Positions 18,714 through 29,127 of a DNA stretch of 64,000 bases are shown here, in pieces. The notes under the pieces are model-generated. The model ran no database searches and had not been told where the DNA came from. It saw only the letters and a program-made list of their open reading frames with translations. Where the stretch lies: assembly GCF_023715465.1 (NCBI RefSeq), contig NZ_JAMBOE010000001.1, positions 868,001-932,000 of the forward strand, in the 5' to 3' direction. Numbering within the stretch: the first letter of the stretch is position 1; the number at the start of each line of letters is the position of its first letter. The position numbers were made by a program, and so were the translations under genes. The stretch is from Paenibacillus macerans. Its GTDB lineage: Bacteria > Bacillota > Bacilli > Paenibacillales > Paenibacillaceae.

Positions 18714-18731
18714 AAATATTGTGCAATATTT
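18714..18731. promoter_or_regulatory. Palindrome upstream of the flavocytochrome gene
   Basis: AAATATTG and CAATATTT form a perfect 8-bp inverted repeat with a 2-nt centre, extended on both sides by imperfect TTCAC/CAC bases. It sits 44 bp before the start codon at 18670 and downstream of the response regulator gene. It is a plausible binding site for that regulator; this is inference. Confidence 0.5.
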
Positions 18732-18822
18732 CACAAATGTAATTGTAAAAGGAGAATCTGGGTTCGGCCAGCTTATGTAAGTACAGAAACCGTAAAGTAA
18801 GTAATGTAAGCATGCCGTCTTT

Positions 18823-19530
18823 TTAAAAATACAGAGAAACCATGCTGGATTTTTCCGGCACAGTCCAGAACTTGTCGAGCGGCCTGCCCCCGGTTCCGTA
18901 AATGATCTCCGTTTCGAGCACGCCGATGCCCGCCAGAAAATCAAGGTATTTGCGCACGGAAACGCGGGAAATTCCGACTGTCCGGGACAGCTCATTCGTT
19001 GAGAACCCCGAGTTGTCTTGCCGGGCGATCGCCTCCCAGACCATCTGCAGAGTACCCGAGGTCAGCCCTTTGGGCAGCGGACGGGATGCCGCCTGACAAT
19101 CGCCGCGCCAGATCAAACGATCAACATCGTTTTGGCTCATGACCCGGCAGGAATTCATCGCACGGTACGTATCGCGGTACAATTCCAGCGACGTTTTGAA
19201 TCGCGAGAAATGATACGGTTTGATCAGATAGTCAATTGCACCATACTGCCGTGTTTTTATAATGCTTTCCGGATCCCTCGCGGCCGAAATGACAATAACA
19301 TCGATATTTTGAGCGCGGCTGCGGATATAATTAAGCAAAGCGAAGCCGTCCTGTCGGCGCATGTACAACTCAAGCAAAATCAGCTGCGGTTTGACCCGCT
19401 CCAACAACCGTTTGGCCGCTTCGGCCGACTCCGCCGTACCCACACAGCGGAAACCCTCCACCAGTTCCAGGTAACTTTGGTTGAACTTCGCCACCATCGG
19501 ATCATCTTCCACGATTAAGACCCTGATCAT
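18823..19530 (-). CDS. CitB-family response regulator with Glu in place of the phosphoacceptor Asp
   Basis: A 235-aa DNA-binding regulator with an N-terminal receiver domain and a C-terminal HTH (STNELSRTVGISRVSVRKYL, about residues 174-193) typical of the CitB/DctR/CitT/MalR group that controls organic-acid uptake and use. In the receiver the acidic pocket (D9, D10), the switch Ser (VISAARD) and the invariant Lys (DYLIKPY) are present. Position 54, normally Asp, is Glu (codon GAG at 19369-19371, in LILLELYM). Glu at this site often mimics phosphorylation. The flavin lipoprotein genes downstream are the likely targets. Its start overlaps the stop of a short remnant ORF (19527-19616) that appears to be the collapsed sensor kinase gene. 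Confidence 0.9.
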   Translation of the reverse strand: MIRVLIVEDDPMVAKFNQSYLELVEGFRCVGTAESAEAAKRLLERVKPQLILLELYMRRQDGFALLNYIRSRAQNIDVIVISAARDPESIIKTRQYGAIDYLIKPYHFSRFKTSLELYRDTYRAMNSCRVMSQNDVDRLIWRGDCQAASRPLPKGLTSGTLQMVWEAIARQDNSGFSTNELSRTVGISRVSVRKYLDFLAGIGVLETEIIYGTGGRPLDKFWTVPEKSSMVSLYF

Positions 19531-19616
19531 ATGGCCGCCTCCTTTGGCGCAAACGGAAAGGTCAAACTAAACCGGGTACCCGTTGTTTGCAGACGGAATT
19601 TTGTTCTTCTCATCAT
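19527..19616 (-). pseudogene. Scar of a CitS/DcuS-type sensor kinase gene (internal deletion)
   Basis: A 29-codon ORF with a good RBS (GGGAGGAAG, 6-7 nt before ATG) whose stop overlaps the response regulator start (ATATGATC). Its first residues, MMRRTKFRLQT, resemble the cytoplasmic start of CitB-partner sensor kinases. Its last residues, TGTRFSLTFPF and a short polar tail, resemble the final strand of the HATPase domain. Kinase genes of this family normally precede and overlap the regulator gene in just this way. The simplest reading is an in-frame deletion that removed about 500 codons but kept translational coupling. The stretches are short, so the match is suggestive, not proven. Confidence 0.5.
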
Positions 19617-19733
19617 GTTGCTTCCTCCCGTCGGTAAGCATGTACATAAATTTATTCTACCGAAGGGCCGGGAATGCGGCTATGAGGTTACGTACTCCGG
19701 GAGGCGATAACCTGAAACCGGGATGCTCAAACA

Positions 19734-19795
19734 AAAACGCGCGAGCGTAAGGGAGTCCTTACTTTCAGAACTCTCTCCGCCCGCGCGTGTTTTTC
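19734..19795 (-). terminator. Terminator of the dnaK operon
   Basis: An ACGCGCG-type stem (ACGCGCGAGCG against CGCCCGCGCGT) encloses an inner hairpin and is followed leftward by TTTTTGTTTG. It lies just after the dnaJ stop codon. Confidence 0.75.
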
Positions 19796-19799
19796 CTTA

Positions 19800-20921
19800 T
19801 TATTCTCCGCGAAACGCCCGTTTCATACGGTCAAAAAACGATTGCTCATTTTCATGCGTTAATTCGCCTTCCAATGAAGCGAACTGGCGCAGCAGTTCTT
19901 TCTGCTCTTCACTTAGCTTCCGCGGCGTCATCAACACCACTTTGACATGCTGATCGCCCTGGCCGACGCCGCGAAGACGCGGAATTCCTTTGCCTTTCAG
20001 GCGGAAGAACGTGCCTGTCTGCGTACCGGCCGGAATTTTCAGTTTCACCTTTTCCGTCAGCGTCGGGATTTCGATCTCGTCGCCAAGCGCGGCCTGCGCG
20101 AACGTAATCGGCACTTCCAAATAAACGTCGTCGCCTTCCCGCTCGAAGTACTCATGATCTTTCACGCGGATCACGATATACAAATCGCCGGGAGGGCCTC
20201 CGCGCAGTCCGCCTTCCCCTTCGCCCGTCATCCGCAGTTGGGCGCCGTCGTCAACCCCCGCCGGAATCCGTACGTGGATCTTACGCTGCTTCTTCACCTT
20301 GCCGCTGCCGGAGCAGGTTGGGCATTTCTCTTTGATGATCTGGCCCCGGCCGCCGCAGGCCGAGCAGGAACGCCGGTTGACCATGCGGCCGAAAGGCGTG
20401 TTCTGCACGACCTCCTGCTGCCCGGTCCCGTGGCAGACGGAGCAAACCGTCGGTTTGGTTCCCGGTTTTGCGCCGGTGCCGGAACACGTATCACAGTTTT
20501 CGGTACGCGGAATCGAAATATCGGTTTCTTTCCCAAATGCCGCTTCCTCGAACTCGATCGTCATCGTATATTGCAGATCGTTCCCCCGCTGCGGTGCGTT
20601 CGGGTCGCGTCTGCCGCCGCCACCGCCAAAGAACATATCGAAAATATCGCCAAATCCGCCAAAATCCGTACCGGAAAATCCGCCGCCCATACCCTGGTTC
20701 GGATCCACATGTCCGTATTGGTCGTAGCGGGATCGTTTGCCCTGATCACTGAGGACGTCATAGGCTTCCTTCACTTCTTTAAACTTCGCTTCCGCATCCG
20801 CCGCTTTGTTTACGTCCGGGTGATATTGACGGGCCAGCTTGCGATAAGCTTTTTTGATCTCCTCTTCGGTCGCGGTTTTCCCAACGCCCAGCACTTCATA
20901 ATAATCGCGTTTTTCTGCCAT
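19800..20921 (-). CDS. dnaJ: Chaperone protein DnaJ
   Basis: Hsp40 co-chaperone that stimulates DnaK ATPase. It is 373 aa from the ATG at 20921 ([14 protein letters not shown]). It has a J domain with HPD at residues 34-36, a Gly/Phe-rich linker ([14 protein letters not shown]), and four zinc-binding CxxCxGxG repeats ([32 protein letters not shown]). The C-terminal substrate-binding domains are of normal length. It is the last gene of the hrcA-grpE-dnaK-dnaJ operon and is followed by a terminator. Confidence 0.98.
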   Translation of the reverse strand: MAEKRDYYEVLGVGKTATEEEIKKAYRKLARQYHPDVNKAADAEAKFKEVKEAYDVLSDQGKRSRYDQYGHVDPNQGMGGGFSGTDFGGFGDIFDMFFGGGGGRRDPNAPQRGNDLQYTMTIEFEEAAFGKETDISIPRTENCDTCSGTGAKPGTKPTVCSVCHGTGQQEVVQNTPFGRMVNRRSCSACGGRGQIIKEKCPTCSGSGKVKKQRKIHVRIPAGVDDGAQLRMTGEGEGGLRGGPPGDLYIVIRVKDHEYFEREGDDVYLEVPITFAQAALGDEIEIPTLTEKVKLKIPAGTQTGTFFRLKGKGIPRLRGVGQGDQHVKVVLMTPRKLSEEQKELLRQFASLEGELTHENEQSFFDRMKRAFRGE

Positions 20922-20987
20922 CCTTCCACCCCCGTCTTGACTCTCGCGAACCAGCCGCGTCAGCACCGTTCCCTTAATCCGGCAAAA

Positions 20988-21028
20988 GGAAAGTCAAAGT
21001 GCGGAAGCCGCCCGCGCTTTGACCTTCC
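20988..21028. promoter_or_regulatory. Hairpin between dnaK and dnaJ
   Basis: GGAAAGTCAAAG (20988-20999) pairs with CTTTGACCTTCC (21017-21028) except for one mismatch. There is no T-run, so it is more likely an mRNA-stabilising or processing element that sets different dnaK and dnaJ levels than a full terminator. Confidence 0.55.
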
Positions 21029-21079
21029 CAGTTCACCAAAGTGTATTCAATGCTTTACCGGTCCGTGATATCTTAAGCT

Positions 21080-22945
<1,866 letters not shown>

Positions 22946-22986
22946 TTAATAGGTGCATGTTTTTCTATGTGTTTTCAGCAGGTGTT

Positions 22987-23637
22987 TCAGCCGCTGACTT
23001 TGACCATCGCCGGGCGCAGCACTTTGTCTTTCAACATGTATCCCTTTTGCACGACTTCGACGACGATGCCTTCCTCGTATTCCTCGGATTCCACCTGCAT
23101 GATCGCTTGATGGAATTCGGGATTAAACGGCGTCCCCTCGGCTTCCATCGCGGTGAGTCCTTCCGCTTTCAGCACGCCTTCGAGCTGGCGGAAAATCATC
23201 TCCACGCCCTTGGAATACGAGCTGTTGTCCGCGCTTTCGCCGGCGGAGCTGATCGCTCTTTCGAAATTATCGATCACGGGCAGCAATTCGGTAATCAGCT
23301 TGGCGGATGCGTATTTTCCCAGTTCTTCTTTTTCCTTCAACGTCCGGCGCCGGAAATTATCAAAATCGGCTTGGGCGCGAAGCAGCCGCTGCTGGTAATC
23401 TTCATTCTCCGCCTGCAATTTTGCCAGCTCAGGGCTCAAATCGGCGCCGCCTTCCGCAGCGGAACCTGCCGCTTCGTCTGCGTTTACCGGTTCCTGCGGT
23501 TGCTCCTGCTGAACCGTTTCGTCCTGCCTGCTGTTTTCCGTTTCCAGGTTTTGCTCTTCTTTAACGTTATCATTCATCTCTTGTTCTTCCTCTACACTGT
23601 GATTGATGTTGTCTTGAATTGGCTGTGATTCCTTCAA
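22987..23637 (-). CDS. grpE: Nucleotide exchange factor GrpE
   Basis: DnaK nucleotide exchange factor. The start is taken as TTG at 23637 because AAGGAGG lies 8 nt before it; a GTG three codons upstream overlaps that site. This gives 216 aa. A long acidic Gln/Glu-rich N-terminal tail (about 75 residues) precedes the coiled-coil dimer helix (LQAENEDYQQRLLRAQADFD) and the C-terminal beta domain with the GrpE signature around MEAEGTPFNPEFHQAIMQVE. It sits between hrcA and dnaK in the heat-shock operon. Confidence 0.96.
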   Translation of the reverse strand: MKESQPIQDNINHSVEEEQEMNDNVKEEQNLETENSRQDETVQQEQPQEPVNADEAAGSAAEGGADLSPELAKLQAENEDYQQRLLRAQADFDNFRRRTLKEKEELGKYASAKLITELLPVIDNFERAISSAGESADNSSYSKGVEMIFRQLEGVLKAEGLTAMEAEGTPFNPEFHQAIMQVESEEYEEGIVVEVVQKGYMLKDKVLRPAMVKVSG

Positions 23638-23683
23638 GATGTTCACCTCCTTAACATGCAGTTAGGGCCAGAGTTCATGCATG

Positions 23684-24715
23684 TTAATGCAGCCGGGACA
23701 AAAATTTGCTCAAATCCTTCGATAAAATGTCCAAAATACGAATCACCCGGCCGTATTCCATCCGGGTTGGCCCAAGAATGCCGATCGTCCCGACCGTTTC
23801 CCCTTCGATTTGATACGTTGCGGTGATCAGGCTGCAGTTGGCGAAAGCTTCATGGTCATTTTCCGTGCCGATCCTCACTTGAATGCCCGAGCCGAGGGAT
23901 GCCGAAGACATCATTTTCGTCAGCGTCGGCGTCTCCTCCAGCAGATCCAGAATGCTTTTCACTTTGTCCACGTCGCGGAACTCCGGCTGCGTCAGCATGT
24001 TGGTAGCCCCGCTCAGGAACAGGCGCTGCCCGTCCGAGCCGCTGCCCAGCACTTGATCAAGCACTTTCATCAGCTCTTCAAAATGCTCGATATGCCGCTG
24101 CATTTCCTGGCCGATTTCGTTATAAAGGGCGGTCTTCAGTTTGTAGATCGGCAATCCCGCAAGCTTGACGTTAAGCAGGTTGACCACTCTTTCCATCTCC
24201 GAAACCGACACGCCGGCCGGAATGGACACGGTTTTGTTCTCCACTTGTCCCGTATTGGTGACCAAGATCGCCACCGCCGTGTTCTCGTTCAGCGGCAGCA
24301 ACTGAAAATGGCGCAAAGACGTATGAAAAACTTCCGGCCCCAGCAGGATGGAAGTGTAATTGGTCATATGGGATAAAATCGTGCCGGCATGCTGAATAAG
24401 CTGTTCCGCCGCATTCAGCTTTTCGGCAAAAAACGCCTTGAGGGTTTTAAGCTCTTCCGGCGTAATCAGATTTAGCGGAGTCAGGTGATCCACATAGTAA
24501 CGGTAGCCTTTAATGGAAGGTATGCGCCCCGCCGACGTATGCGGCTGCTCCAAAAATCCGAGCTCCTCCAAATCCGCCATCTCATTGCGGATCGTCGCCG
24601 GGCTGTACCCGACATCTCCACGTTTGGAAATGCTCCGGGATCCCACCGGCTCCGCCGATCGAATATAGTCATCCACAAGCGCAGTCAATATCATTCTCTG
24701 GCGTTCCGTTAACAT
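23684..24715 (-). CDS. hrcA: Heat-inducible transcription repressor HrcA
   Basis: Repressor of class I heat-shock genes that binds CIRCE. It is 343 aa from the ATG at 24715 (MLTERQRMILTALVDDYI), with AGGAGG upstream. The N-terminal winged helix (SAEPVGSRSISKR, GYSPATIRNEMADLEELGFL) and the GAF-like central domain are intact. It is the first gene of the operon, and a perfect CIRCE lies 35 bp upstream, so it represses itself and the operon. Confidence 0.98.
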   Translation of the reverse strand: MLTERQRMILTALVDDYIRSAEPVGSRSISKRGDVGYSPATIRNEMADLEELGFLEQPHTSAGRIPSIKGYRYYVDHLTPLNLITPEELKTLKAFFAEKLNAAEQLIQHAGTILSHMTNYTSILLGPEVFHTSLRHFQLLPLNENTAVAILVTNTGQVENKTVSIPAGVSVSEMERVVNLLNVKLAGLPIYKLKTALYNEIGQEMQRHIEHFEELMKVLDQVLGSGSDGQRLFLSGATNMLTQPEFRDVDKVKSILDLLEETPTLTKMMSSASLGSGIQVRIGTENDHEAFANCSLITATYQIEGETVGTIGILGPTRMEYGRVIRILDILSKDLSKFLSRLH

Positions 24716-24749
24716 GGCGATCCCTCCTGATCTAATCATTTATCGATCG

Positions 24750-24776
24750 TTAGCACTCTAAGCTAACGAGTGCTAA
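24750..24776. promoter_or_regulatory. CIRCE operator
   Basis: TTAGCACTC-N9-GAGTGCTAA with both arms perfect. It lies between the promoter and the hrcA start codon and is the HrcA binding site. Confidence 0.97.
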
Positions 24777-24786
24777 TCGCTAATAC

Positions 24787-24817
24787 AAAAATACCAAACC
24801 GACCTGACGATTGTCAA
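24787..24817 (-). promoter_or_regulatory. SigA-type promoter of hrcA operon
   Basis: On the minus strand TTGACA (24812-24817) is followed after about 18-19 nt by a TATTTT-like -10 (24787-24792). The CIRCE element lies directly downstream, as expected for HrcA repression. The -35 is perfect and the -10 is weak. Confidence 0.65.
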
Positions 24818-24818
24818 G

Positions 24819-25286
24819 TCAGTCCAGTATCTTAAGCACAGCTATTTCATCACAGCATTGCTGCTTCGCACAATTCACGCAGTCCGTCCAAACTTTTTCC
24901 GGGAAAATCTCTTTATTTACGACGGTAAAACCGTTCTTCACAAAAAATGAAACCTCGTAGGTCAAAGCCATGACTTTAGGGATCGCCAGCTTCCGCGCTT
25001 GTTCCACCAGCTTCTCCACCAGCATGGATCCGAGACCGCGCCCTTTGTACCCTTCGGCGATGCCGAGCGAACGGATTTCCACAAGCTCGTCGCCGAGCTT
25101 GCACAGCGAGCCGCAGCCTACGACCTGTCCGTCCACTTCCGCGACAACGAAATCGTCGATCTGACGTTCGAGCACTGCGCGGGAACGCGGCAGCATAATC
25201 CCTCTCTTGGCATATTCATCAATCATTGTATATAGAGGTTCGACGTCCTCAAGTTTCGCCTGTCTGCATACGGCAACGGCTTGCAT
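24819..25286 (-). CDS. GNAT N-acetyltransferase, short N-acetylglutamate-synthase-like
   Basis: A 155-aa acetyltransferase. The acetyl-CoA loop is GYKGRGLGSML. The C-terminal half (ALTYEVSFFVKNGF, PEKVWTDCVNCAKQQCCDE) closely follows the short stand-alone ArgA-like group, which acetylates glutamate or related amino acids; the Cys-rich end is a feature of that group. It lies between hemW and hrcA, and its stop is beside the hrcA promoter. Amino-acid N-acetylation is inferred from the family; the substrate is not certain. Confidence 0.85.
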   Translation of the reverse strand: MQAVAVCRQAKLEDVEPLYTMIDEYAKRGIMLPRSRAVLERQIDDFVVAEVDGQVVGCGSLCKLGDELVEIRSLGIAEGYKGRGLGSMLVEKLVEQARKLAIPKVMALTYEVSFFVKNGFTVVNKEIFPEKVWTDCVNCAKQQCCDEIAVLKILD

Positions 25287-25393
25287 AGCTTTTCCCCCTC
25301 AATCTCCCAGGTCATGTAATATGAATAAATATACATGATACGGTATAAAACTTCAAGCCATTTCTTGTCGCTCTAAAGGATATACATGAGCCC

Positions 25394-25438
25394 AAAAAAA
25401 GAGCAGCCGCCTCGCTTCATATTAAGCTGAGCAGCTAC
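25394..25438 (-). terminator. Terminator after hemW
   Basis: A G/C-rich stem (AGCTGCTC-AGCTT against AAGC-GAGGCGGCT, with G-U pairs, read on the minus strand) is followed by a run of seven T. It lies 35 bp past the hemW stop. Confidence 0.75.
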
Positions 25439-25472
25439 CTGTTTTCTCTGTTCTGTGATTGAATATATCCGG

Positions 25473-26753
25473 TTAAACCGTTAATACGCCGATAAACTCG
25501 GCAAACACTTCATTGCCGAACAATACGCCTCGTTGACTAAGCCGGTAGCCGCCTTGATCCTCGTGTTGTTCCAGGAGCCCGGCCGACAGCATCTTTTGCA
25601 GCGGCCCGGCAAAAATCCGTTCCAATTCGCTGTCCGCGCCAAACTGGGAGCGGAAGTCCGCCTTGCGGATGCCGTTCAACATGCGCAGCCCGACCATCAC
25701 AAAATCCTCCATGGCCTCCTCGCGGGACACAGCGAATTGTTCAAGCCGGGGCAGTCCTTGGCCGGCCGCCTCCACATACGGATTCACGCCTTTAATGTTG
25801 ACGTGCCGCTGTCTTGCGACGTATCCGTGTGCCCCCGCGCCCAAACCGTAATAGTCTTTATTGAGCCAATAGGTGATATTGTGGCGGCTTTCGTAACCCG
25901 GCTTGGCGAAATTGCTGATTTCGTATTGCTTGTATCCCGCCTGCGCCATCCGCTCCATCAGCAGCAGATACATTTTCAGCTCGTCTTCTTCGCTTGGCAG
26001 GGGCAGCTGGTTTCTCTGGTACAGCGTATGGAACAGCGTGTTCTCTTCCACTTTAAGGCTGTAGATCGAGTAATGGGGCAATCCCAGTTCAAGCGCTCGA
26101 GAAACGCTGTAGTCCAGCATTTCCACCGTCTGGTTCGGCAGCCCGAACATCAGGTCGATCGACAGATTGTCAAGACCGGCGGTGCGGGCGTTCTCCAGGC
26201 TCCGGTACACGTCATCGGTGTTGTGAATCCGCCCGATCCCGCTCAGCAGCTCATTCTGGAACGCCTGCACGCCAAAGCTGACCCGGTTGACCCCGCCCGC
26301 CTTCATGACGGCCAGTTTCTCGCGGTCGGTCGTTCCGGGATTGGCTTCCATCGTAAACTCGATGTCGCTCGCCCAACGCGGGAAATGCTTCCGCACCGAA
26401 GTCAGGAAAAACTCCATCTCCTGCGGATTCAGCACGGTCGGCGTCCCGCCCCCGACAAAAATTGTCCGGATCTCACCGGGCGGCGTTTGGCTTACGGTCA
26501 GCTCCATCTCGCGGTCCAGCGCCTTCAGATAGTCCATCACCGGCTGATCTTTCAGCACGTAGGAGTTAAAGTCGCAATAGAAGCACTTATTGGTGCAAAA
26601 CGGAATGTGTATATAAACGGCCTGCGGCGCTCGCTTTTTTTCGCTGTTAGACGCGGCGCTTTCCGCCGCCGGCTGACCGCTTAGCATAACGCTGCCCGCC
26701 ATCTGCTCATGATCCGGCATTCCCGGTTCTTGCCGCTTCGTCTGTTGGTCCAT
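25473..26753 (-). CDS. hemW: Radical SAM heme chaperone HemW
   Basis: Heme-trafficking radical-SAM protein, formerly annotated as HemN-like coproporphyrinogen oxidase. It is 426 aa from the ATG at 26753; a second ATG 6 nt upstream is only 1 nt from AGGAGG and so is unlikely. The cluster motif CTNKCFYCDFNS (CxxxCxxC) and the SAM-binding GGGTPTVL are present, and the HemN_C domain ends in QRGVLFGNEVFAEFIGVL. About 35 extra polar residues precede the core. It follows lepA in the usual Bacillales order. Confidence 0.94.
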   Translation of the reverse strand: MDQQTKRQEPGMPDHEQMAGSVMLSGQPAAESAASNSEKKRAPQAVYIHIPFCTNKCFYCDFNSYVLKDQPVMDYLKALDREMELTVSQTPPGEIRTIFVGGGTPTVLNPQEMEFFLTSVRKHFPRWASDIEFTMEANPGTTDREKLAVMKAGGVNRVSFGVQAFQNELLSGIGRIHNTDDVYRSLENARTAGLDNLSIDLMFGLPNQTVEMLDYSVSRALELGLPHYSIYSLKVEENTLFHTLYQRNQLPLPSEEDELKMYLLLMERMAQAGYKQYEISNFAKPGYESRHNITYWLNKDYYGLGAGAHGYVARQRHVNIKGVNPYVEAAGQGLPRLEQFAVSREEAMEDFVMVGLRMLNGIRKADFRSQFGADSELERIFAGPLQKMLSAGLLEQHEDQGGYRLSQRGVLFGNEVFAEFIGVLTV

Positions 26754-26854
26754 GGTCATGCCTCCTAAACTTTTAATTATTTCATATTATATAGTAGAAA
26801 AATTTAAACCCGGAAATCGTTCGGCCTATTTGCGTTGCAGCAGCGCTAAAGGTA

Positions 26855-26906
26855 GCGCTATGTGGTAGCGTAATGTGTTGGCGTAATGTGTTGGCGTAAT
26901 GTGGTA
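26855..26906. repeat. 13-bp tandem repeat, four copies
   Basis: Consecutive units GCGCTATGTGGTA, GCGTAATGTGTTG, GCGTAATGTGTTG and GCGTAATGTGGTA. It lies about 100 bp upstream of the hemW start in the hemW-lepA spacer. Confidence 0.85.
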
Positions 26907-26943
26907 CCGTCATAGTAACATCACGCTTTCGCAATGGGCATTA

Positions 26944-27137
26944 GCGGTAAAAAAGGGCGCTATTTACGGCAGTTCTGCAGAATCATCAACCATAGAGGAA
27001 AAATATGGCGTTATTCTTGGCAACTTCAGCTATTTTCGGTGAAAAAACTTGTTGCGCGCAAAAATAAGGACATAAAATTCCGCTATACTACCGAAGGAAC
27101 CCCGTTCCGCAAAATAGCGACATAAATTACCGCTAAC
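26944..27137. repeat. AT-rich modular repeat, locus 1
   Basis: Degenerate ~30-bp units of the type CGCAAAATAGCGACATAAA followed by TTACCGCTAA. The clearest two are at 27056-27087 and 27108-27137, with more diverged units to the left. Related units occur at 32714-32916. A 63-codon ORF across the region is treated as spurious. With the tandem repeat and terminator this accounts for the hemW-lepA gap. Confidence 0.55.
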
Positions 27138-27160
27138 TTGCCGCCTCCCGGCTCTTATTT

Positions 27161-27187
27161 GAAAAAGGAAAGCCCTGCGGCTTTCCT
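27161..27187 (-). terminator. lepA terminator
   Basis: AGGAAAGCC (27166-27174) pairs with GGCTTTCCT (27179-27187) and is followed leftward by TTTTC. It lies about 85 bp past the lepA stop. Confidence 0.85.
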
Positions 27188-27270
27188 CTTTCACCATGTT
27201 CAATCGCTTTTAACTTGCCATCCTGCTTCGGCGACCGCATTCGCGTATCGCCAGAACCAGGCGTTTCCGC

Positions 27271-29088
27271 TTAATTGTCGTCGATCTTCAGTACAGCCAT
27301 AAACGCTTCCTGCGGCACCTCGACGCTGCCGACCTGCTTCATGCGCTTTTTGCCTTCCTTCTGCTTTTCCAGCAGCTTGCGCTTCCGCGAAATGTCGCCG
27401 CCGTAACACTTGGCGAGGACGTTTTTGCGCATCGCCTTGACCGTCTCGCGCGCGATAATCTTCGTCCCGATCGAGGCCTGAATCGGCACCTCGAACATTT
27501 GGCGCGGAATCAGCTCGCGCAGCTTCTCGCAAATGATCCGGCCGCGATGGTAAGCGCGGTCGCGGTGTACGATGAAGGACAAGGCGTCCACCTGCTCGCT
27601 GTTGAGCAAAATGTCCATCTTCACCAGGTTGGACTGGCGATACCCCGACAGCTCGTAATCGAACGAAGCATATCCTTTGGTTCCCGATTTCAACTGGTCA
27701 AAAAAGTCATAAACGATTTCCGAGAGCGGGATCTGGTACGTAATCGTCACGCGCGTCGTATCCAAATACTCCATGTTCACGAATTCGCCGCGTTTGTTTT
27801 GGCACAGCTCCATGACCGTTCCGACGTAATCGTTTGGCACGATGATCGCCGCCTTGACGTATGGCTCCTCCACATACTCGATTTTTCCGACTTCCGGATA
27901 GTTGGACGGGTTGTCGATCGAAATCGTTTCGCCGTTCGTCAGCGTCACTTTGTAAATAACGCTTGGCGCGGTCGTGATCAGCGGAATATTAAATTCCCGT
28001 TCGATCCGCTCCTGGATGACGTCCATATGCAGCAGGCCGAGGAAGCCGCAGCGGAACCCGAAGCCAAGCGCGCTGGACGTTTCCGGCTCGAAGCTGAGCG
28101 AAGCGTCGTTGAGCTGCAGCTTCTCCAGGGCTTCGCGCAGATCGTTGTAATCCGACGTTTCGATCGGGTACAGACCACAGAAGACCATCGGGTTGATTTT
28201 GCGGTAGCCCGGCAGCGGTTCGGGCGTCGAATTTTTCGCATCCGTCACCGTATCGCCGACCCGGGTGTCGCCAACCGTCTTGATACCGGCCACGATAAAG
28301 CCAACGTCGCCGACGTTCAGCTCGTCCACGATCGTCATCCGCGGCTTGAACGCGCCGACCTCGATGACTTCGAACGTTTTGTCCGTGGCCATCATTTTGA
28401 TTTTCGAGCCGGCTTTGATATGGCCGTCGATAACGCGCACATATACGATAACGCCTTTGTACGGATCGTAATGCGAATCGAATATTAACGCTTTAAGCGG
28501 CCGGTCGGGATCGCCGGTCGGCGCCGGCACCTTCTGCACGACCTGCTCCAGGATCTCCTTGATCCCGATCCCCGCTTTGGCCGAAGCCAGCACAGCCTCG
28601 CTGGCGTCAAGCCCGATGACGTCCTCAACCTCCTGCTTCACCCGGTCGGGATCGGCGCTGGGCAGATCGATTTTGTTGATGACCGGCAAAATCTCCAGGT
28701 CGTTGTCCAGCGCCAGGTAGACATTGGCCAGCGTTTGGGCCTCGATCCCCTGGGCGGCATCCACGACCAGCAAAGCGCCTTCACAGGCCGCCAAGCTGCG
28801 GGAAACCTCGTACGTGAAGTCGACGTGTCCCGGCGTGTCGATCAGGTTCAGCAAATACTCCTCCCCGTCATCCGCCCGGTAAGCCAACCGCACCGCCTGC
28901 AGCTTAATCGTAATCCCGCGTTCCCGTTCCAGGTCCATCTGGTCGAGCACCTGCTCCTGCATTTCCCGGGAAGAGAGCGCCCCGGTATACTCCAGAATCC
29001 GGTCGGCCAGCGTCGATTTGCCATGGTCTATATGTGCAATAATGCAGAAATTGCGAATTTTTTGTTGTCTTGCTCTAATATCAGTCAT
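27271..29088 (-). CDS. lepA: Elongation factor 4 (back-translocase)
   Basis: Ribosomal translational GTPase, 605 aa from the ATG at 29088 ([20 protein letters not shown]). The G1 motif is [11 protein letters not shown]2/G3 regions are ERGITIK and DTPGHVDF, and G4 is [10 protein letters not shown]. The EF4-specific C-terminal domain ends in [20 protein letters not shown] and [13 protein letters not shown]. The length equals the family norm. It normally follows spoIIP/yqxA. Here the mannan cassette intervenes and lepA has its own promoter. Confidence 0.98.
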   Translation of the reverse strand: MTDIRARQQKIRNFCIIAHIDHGKSTLADRILEYTGALSSREMQEQVLDQMDLERERGITIKLQAVRLAYRADDGEEYLLNLIDTPGHVDFTYEVSRSLAACEGALLVVDAAQGIEAQTLANVYLALDNDLEILPVINKIDLPSADPDRVKQEVEDVIGLDASEAVLASAKAGIGIKEILEQVVQKVPAPTGDPDRPLKALIFDSHYDPYKGVIVYVRVIDGHIKAGSKIKMMATDKTFEVIEVGAFKPRMTIVDELNVGDVGFIVAGIKTVGDTRVGDTVTDAKNSTPEPLPGYRKINPMVFCGLYPIETSDYNDLREALEKLQLNDASLSFEPETSSALGFGFRCGFLGLLHMDVIQERIEREFNIPLITTAPSVIYKVTLTNGETISIDNPSNYPEVGKIEYVEEPYVKAAIIVPNDYVGTVMELCQNKRGEFVNMEYLDTTRVTITYQIPLSEIVYDFFDQLKSGTKGYASFDYELSGYRQSNLVKMDILLNSEQVDALSFIVHRDRAYHRGRIICEKLRELIPRQMFEVPIQASIGTKIIARETVKAMRKNVLAKCYGGDISRKRKLLEKQKEGKKRMKQVGSVEVPQEAFMAVLKIDDN

Positions 29089-29127
29089 CCTTACCCCCAC
29101 CACAAATCGTTGAAGTCTAATCAATTT

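Noticed and set aside
25533..26684. A 383-codon plus-strand frame opposite hemW
   Set aside because: Shadow of hemW with no start signal or recognisable domain.
26934..27125. A 63-aa basic ORF in the hemW-lepA gap
   Set aside because: It is made of AT-rich repeat units and has no RBS.
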